NCBI GenBank assembly: GCA_029945375.1
Contig: CM057057.1
Span: 248,001 to 312,000 of the forward strand
Reading direction: 5' to 3'
From: Agaricus subrufescens
Taxonomy: Eukaryota; Basidiomycota; Agaricomycetes; Agaricales; Agaricaceae
DNA: 64,000 bases
The notes under the pieces are model-generated. The model ran no database searches, was not told the origin of the DNA, and saw only the letters and a program-made list of their open reading frames with translations. The position numbers and the translations under genes are program-made. Within the stretch, counting starts at the first letter, position 1; the number at the start of each line of letters is the position of its first letter. This document shows, piece by piece, positions 59,131-64,000 of this stretch.

Positions 59131-61152
59131 TAGAAGAAGTCTACATTGTTCACTCCTGCTTCCGGAATATATCCTTGATCGTTTTTCACCATTTGAGTGT
59201 CATCTCGTTCTAAGCTCGTGAAAAAAATGCACTCAATTCATGCAGTCGCTATCGGTTCCGGTGATGCTTTTAATGACAGAAGCGACCTAGCCATATGTAA
59301 ATCTAGAACATGGAGGGCCCGCTCCCTAAACGCATCGGACTTCCTATTGTCCCGCTGTCATAAGTAGATATGACACCGGAGGGACAGCAGACCGGCTGCG
59401 CTTGATGCAGATTACTCACTCTGATCAACATCACAGGCCATCGCACTCACCGTTCACCACCACTCAAGTATGGACCCATCATGCGCACAACTCTCCTCAA
59501 TAGTAATGGCATACCCTCGACCTGCAGCTGCTGTGAATCAAAATGCCCAAATGCACATTCGAGTATGCCTGCCGTACGCTACCGTTTCACCTTTCCTTCA
59601 CGTGCTCGTGACATATTCCCTAGACACTTAGATACTCTTTCTCCGATATATAATTACTCTATCAACCAAGTATCTCATCTTCCTCGTTCGCTCTTCGGTA
59701 ACTCCGCTCTGTTTCTGTCGCTGCCTTGCTTGTCTTGTCTCGCACTCCTGCCTTTCAGCCTCATCATTAAATGAACAAACCACCTCCTCAATACAGAGCG
59801 CCGTGCCAGTTATTCTTCGGCTATACGAGCATGAATATCTCCAATGAAACCTGTCAGACTAGAATTCCCCCGCACTATTGTCAGTGAAGAAGGAGAGTTA
59901 ATACGATTGGTAGCTTTTTTAGAAGCTGTGGCGGCCCACGTGAACTGCCCAGACTTAAGCAGATTGGTATCAAAGCCCTCACTCTCTCAGGCCGTTTTGG
60001 TCAACTGTGCCTTTTATGTACTAGATTTGCTCACAGCCAGATAATATTGGAAGCACATCTTGGCTTACTAGCCTGCGCTAGTCAGCGCCAGCTACAATCC
60101 ACTCATAGACTTCACGTATATTCCGTAATCCTCATCCCAAGTTATACTCAACACCGTCCACCGTATATTAGCAGTGCTGTGCGATGAGTACCTACTCTCT
60201 CCCGGAGATTCGGGCTCGGCGAGAACGTGTTGATGGTGCGACGAAAGGTCTACCGAGTTACGACCGAAAGAAGATGCGGTTCAATGTGGCTGGGTATTTT
60301 AGCTTGTTTTATGGCAAGCAGCCCCCCCAGGTTCAATCTAAGACCCATAGCCACTGGCCAGGGGCACCTTGTTTCGACCCTGCTGGTGGAAGAACACTCG
60401 TTAAAAATATGGCTGAAGCACTCAATGTCTGTTTGATTCTACATGTAAATGCGGTGATGGTGCAATCAATAGTCTATTAACCGACAAACTTGTTGCTGTG
60501 CTGTTTGACATTTATAAAACATTGTCATTCCCAGCCGTCCTCACTAATTGATATCCTATTAGTGAACTTCTTACACGCGATAGCCCTCATCAACGACGCG
60601 GGACTTTGGACAGTTGCGGTAAATGATGTATTTTCCAATACTTTGGATATATGGAGTTGGATTGAATCCGGGACTGTCACGGTGGCATCCATAGTTCTAA
60701 ATACGTAAATTAATCGGTGGCTGCCAAGTGTTTATCAGGGGAAACCTGCATTGATTGCCGGTGGAGGGATTTATGATACAGCAGGATTTGGCTGAATCTA
60801 AAATTGCCGGAGCACCACCGCCTCTGGTGGCTGGCCCTCGGAGAAGATGATACCGAAGGTCATTATATCTCATATTCGGTTCAGCACTTTATTTATTTAT
60901 ATCCAGTGGCGGTCTGATGCCAGCTAAATAAATTAACTCGGCGCCGGGTCCTATTCGCCGGAATCGCTGGTTTTCGCTTGCCCATTGTGTATCACTTATG
61001 TATCACTCACTGGTTTTCATCAGGGTGGAGGTGGCAGTTAATGTAGTATACAACTTAAATTTAGCTATCGTTCAAGATGCTTGAAGGCCAAATAATGCCA
61101 AAGGCTGTGTCCATTGCTCATGCATTCATAAAGCGCTCGATTGACGTCCGTC
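59131..61152. other. Intergenic region, 2 kb
   Basis: Weak plus-strand candidates: 59844-60044 (MKPVRLEFPRTIVSEEGEL) and 60184-60480 (MSTYSLPEIRARRERVDGAT, with YFSLFYGKQPPQ). Neither has a recognisable motif or an intron chain, so they are not called. The right end contains the promoter of the F-box gene. Confidence 0.35.
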
Positions 61153-62652
61153 ATGGTCATGTCCCTTCCTCCCGACCCAACAGGTGACTCGACACGGTTG
61201 ACCACTCAGCCGAAGACGGACGACGATGGAGCTGGGGATCTCCTCGAAACATCCAACAGCACACAGTCCGCTATCAGCAATTTTCCATCCGACTTGCTTT
61301 CCCTCATATTCCAATATGCTTGTCCTGTCCCTCTCTTCGACGGGAGACATCACGATCCGGATACAAGTGTTTTACGAAGTCTAAGTCTGGTTTCGAGACA
61401 CTGGCACAGGACGTTGATGGATACATCAGAGCTTTGGACGAGTATCTGTTTACCCATGAAGGGTGATGACACTAGCAGTTACGCCGCAGGTCTCGCATCA
61501 TTTTTCGAAAAAACAAGTCACCGCTCCCTATCGCTCTCCCTCGATTTCTCTGGACTTGAGGGCATGGACGATGATATCCTCCTCCACCCGTCTCTGGATG
61601 CCACTATTTTGAAGAATTTCGAGAGAATAGAAAACCTGCAGCTTACAAGACCACCACTAGAGTGGTTTCGTCATCTTCATCGTCTCAGCCGCACAGATCA
61701 TCTTTCTCTTCACCAGACTTTAGGGAATGTCTCCACCTTATGCCTCGACCATATACCCTCCTTATCCAAATTCACCCTTGTCAATGGTGACCTTCAAGTA
61801 CCAATGATAAGTTCATGCCTTATCACGTCCTTGACTTTGATTGGGGTGCCCGTCAACACCTGCTTCGGTATACTCGCCAGTTGTCCAAAACTCACAATGC
61901 TTCATTTGGAGGGCGGGAGTACTTTAGGAAGAGAGGGGCTGAATGAGGGAGTAGCGTTTAAAGTATTCGAACCACGACGACTGGAAACCCTCGTCTGGAA
62001 GCTCTATATCAGAAGAATCCTAGCCGCGCCATGGCTAGCAGCCTTATTAGAGCATATAGACCCTAGTTCGCTTCGAAATCTTGTGTGGCATCAGCCATGG
62101 AGTTCGACTTTGGTTGAATCACCCGAAGGACAACGATTTCGACTAGCCGTATACGAGTTCTTCGAACGGCTCTCTCCGACGTTGACTTCACTCGAGTTTG
62201 TTGACAATAGTGAAGATGTATGGGGGAATCAAAGTTTGTTTGTCCAGCGATTGGATAAAGACCAGGGCATAGAGTCGCTCAAGTTTACGAATTGCAACGT
62301 TCCCTTCATCATGGCCATCTTCGAAAGACTCACCTCGCCTGCTCGTTTTCCCAAATTACACACAATCACAATTGGTAAAATACTCTGGTCGGATCCGAGA
62401 CAGCATCTGGTGGATGAGAGATTCGGAAAGATACTTTCAGAGAGGTTTTTGAAAATGGTAGAGGGCCGGTGGGGGGTGAATGAAGAATGGAGATTTGTGT
62501 TGCACATGGAAGATGATTCGTTGTATAGGGAGAAAGATGGATCGAATTGTGGTTGGTTGGATCATATCAAGCGGGAGATGGTGGAGTTGAGGAGAGATCG
62601 TGGATATAAGTTTGATATTCTTGTTGCTTCGAAACCGGTTGATTGGTTATGA
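61153..62652 (+). CDS. F-box protein with leucine-rich region
   Basis: Single exon, 499 residues from Met 61153 (a second Met two codons later is also possible; the first open codon at 61141 is TTG). The F-box is clear: AISNFPSDLLSLIFQYACPV, then LRSLSLVSRHWHRTLMDTSE and LWTSICLPM. Downstream it has leucine-rich strands (RIENLQLTRPPLEWFRHLHR, HLSLHQTLGNVSTLCLDHIP, LITSLTLIGVPVNTCFGIL). Such proteins are adaptors of SCF ubiquitin ligases; the leucine-rich part would bind the substrate. It is closely related to the partial gene at 63429 onward: RPPLEWF and NPPVAWF occupy equivalent positions, so the two are neighbouring paralogues. Substrate unknown. Confidence 0.88.
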   Translation: MVMSLPPDPTGDSTRLTTQPKTDDDGAGDLLETSNSTQSAISNFPSDLLSLIFQYACPVPLFDGRHHDPDTSVLRSLSLVSRHWHRTLMDTSELWTSICLPMKGDDTSSYAAGLASFFEKTSHRSLSLSLDFSGLEGMDDDILLHPSLDATILKNFERIENLQLTRPPLEWFRHLHRLSRTDHLSLHQTLGNVSTLCLDHIPSLSKFTLVNGDLQVPMISSCLITSLTLIGVPVNTCFGILASCPKLTMLHLEGGSTLGREGLNEGVAFKVFEPRRLETLVWKLYIRRILAAPWLAALLEHIDPSSLRNLVWHQPWSSTLVESPEGQRFRLAVYEFFERLSPTLTSLEFVDNSEDVWGNQSLFVQRLDKDQGIESLKFTNCNVPFIMAIFERLTSPARFPKLHTITIGKILWSDPRQHLVDERFGKILSERFLKMVEGRWGVNEEWRFVLHMEDDSLYREKDGSNCGWLDHIKREMVELRRDRGYKFDILVASKPVDWL

Positions 62653-63428
62653 GTAGAGGGGCTAGGTAGTGGGTTATGGCAGAGTTGGGATAATATACCG
62701 AGGAGTCCGTGGAACTCTTTGCTAGTATTTCCCGCCGTTATATATACTAGAACAATTTACAACTGCCAAGTTATTTCTGGGATTCTATAGCGAGAGATAC
62801 AATGAATACACGGCAAGTCATTGTAAGGAAGCGTTTCCTCTCCTCAACAAAATGAATAAGGGCCGAAGGCATGATGAAGAAAGGGAAGAGTGATACGTGC
62901 TAGAGGGAGTGATAGATTAAAAGATACTCGATATAGTTAAAGTAGAGGGCTATATAAGGGTAGTTTCTAGTCCCTTTTTCTTCAATGGTATGCCCGTACC
63001 TGTGTATTTGCGGTGCTCGCTCTTAAGTGCAGTCGCTCATGATACTAAGCGACTTCCCGACGTATCAAAATCGGGGGGGGCAACGATCACATGAGAGGGT
63101 TAATTAAATGCATCCCTGAACGTGATAACCCTGAGCCCCGAGATCAATCAGCAGCTAATTCATCAGGAGCAATTAACAGATGTATTTGGAAGATAATTCG
63201 GAAGAAAGGCAGCTCAAATTGGTATCTTATGAGTCACGCCAGCGCTGATAGAGCTGGGAAAAAAAGGAGGCAATGCTGTGGGCATCAAATCAAGATTTCC
63301 ACAGCCTCATGGAAAGCTGTTAAATGATGAGTATAAGCGGAGTTGGGATAATTAGCTGCGGAGATTCTTACTTGCCCATTTCGATCGGGTATTTGATTTC
63401 ATCGATCCCACACATTGTCTCTCTCTTC
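62653..63428. other. Spacer between the two F-box genes
   Basis: No coding sequence supported. A frame at 63091-63327 plus (78 codons) has no motif. The last hundred bases should carry the promoter of the second F-box gene. Confidence 0.4.
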
Positions 63429-64000
63429 ATGTCCTCATCAACAAAGAAACAAGAGGTCACCGAGCTGCTCGCCAAAATACGCGATGCACAAGACCCAAAG
63501 ACACGTTCAGAGCTCCAAGAAGAGCTCAATGGCTTACAACCGCCCATAGCCGCGCTCCCCCCTGAAATCTTATCCATCGTTTTCTTGTATGCCTTCCGGT
63601 CGTTTGGCAAAAAGTTTCACCGGAATATTAGCCTGGTTTCGAAACGGTGGAGGAGGGTGTTGAAGAGCACTCCTGACTTTTGGACCACTATCGATCTTGA
63701 CGTCAGCACGGCTCGTGGTAGACTGGGCCTTGTGGCGTTTATTGCCAATTCCAGTGATCGTGTGTTGTCTGTGACCTTGAGGTTTCGTGGATCGTCTGAT
63801 AGGGAGGGGGCGCTCGTCGGCCAAAATGTGGATTCAAAGATTGTGGAGAGTTTTGGGAGGATTCAGAGTTTGAATCTGACGAATCCACCGGTTGCTTGGT
63901 TCACGCAGCTTACACAACTCAAGCGGATGCAGAGTCTGACGCTCAAGGGTCATGAAGGACCTAGGGTACCGACTAATCTGCCTATTGATCAAATACCCTC
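63429..64000 (+). CDS. F-box protein, 3' end cut by window
   Basis: The gene starts at MSSSTKKQEVTELLAKIRDA and stays open to the last base of the window. F-box: LPPEILSIVFLYAFRSFGKK, NISLVSKRWRRVLKSTPDFW. Next to it lie leucine-rich strands (VLSVTLRFRGSS, RIQSLNLTNPPVAWFTQLTQ, KRMQSLTLKGHEGP). The order of elements matches the gene at 61153. A short helical N-terminus precedes the F-box. It is the tandem paralogue of the preceding F-box gene. Confidence 0.85.
   Translation, partial: MSSSTKKQEVTELLAKIRDAQDPKTRSELQEELNGLQPPIAALPPEILSIVFLYAFRSFGKKFHRNISLVSKRWRRVLKSTPDFWTTIDLDVSTARGRLGLVAFIANSSDRVLSVTLRFRGSSDREGALVGQNVDSKIVESFGRIQSLNLTNPPVAWFTQLTQLKRMQSLTLKGHEGPRVPTNLPIDQIP

Noticed and set aside
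1..64000. tRNA or rRNA genes, CRISPR arrays, telomere or centromere arrays
   Set aside because: No B-box-like GGTTCGAATCC in a cloverleaf context, no spaced direct repeats, and no telomere-type arrays were found on reading through the window.

Overview
The window looks like nuclear DNA of a mushroom-forming fungus (Agaricomycetes, Basidiomycota). Genes are split by many introns of about 45-60 nt with GT-AG ends and CTNAC-type branch sites. The content fits as well: a KDZ transposase with its CxC2 cysteine cluster, several fast-evolving F-box proteins, an Atg14/UVRAG-type protein, a Scc4/MAU2-type cohesin loader and a multi-intron P450. The species cannot be told from the sequence. I saw no rRNA, tRNA or CRISPR. 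Exon structures were built by hand by joining reading frames across GT-AG introns, so borders are models.

Region 1-8.5 kb is a mobile-element and repeat zone: a KOW-domain protein (cut by the window start), a complete-looking KDZ transposase, a 292-aa coiled-coil protein whose fourth intron holds a palindrome-rich tandem satellite, and a decayed relative of that protein. Region 8.5-12.1 kb holds nothing recognisable. At 12.1-15.0 kb lies a GAC1-like glycogen-targeting subunit of protein phosphatase 1 (minus strand). The next 8 kb are almost gene-free, except for a broken multi-exon gene on the minus strand near 20-22 kb.

From 23.6 kb on the genes are denser: a Pro/Ser-rich protein with an N-terminal INGG motif; a diverged direct duplication (26.1-28.1 kb) of unknown content; a nucleotidyltransferase-fold protein; a large intron-rich protein with a C-terminal XPF-like domain, probably the meiotic Zip2/SHOC1 type; ribosomal protein eL14; a small unknown gene divergent from an F-box-like gene; a cytochrome P450; an Atg14/Vps38 protein; an alpha/beta hydrolase; a tandem pair of 2-oxoglutarate/Fe(II) oxygenases; a beta-trefoil protein; and MAU2.

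The right end (55-64 kb) has a secreted Pro/Ser/Thr-rich protein, an intronless unknown gene, a gag-like gene and two related F-box proteins, the last cut by the window edge. The housekeeping genes (eL14, MAU2, Atg14-like, GAC1-like, Zip2-like) are interleaved with lineage-specific and repeat-derived ones. The sequence does not show them to be a functional cluster. The tandem oxygenases, the hydrolase and the P450 lie within 12 kb, but no backbone biosynthetic enzyme is present.
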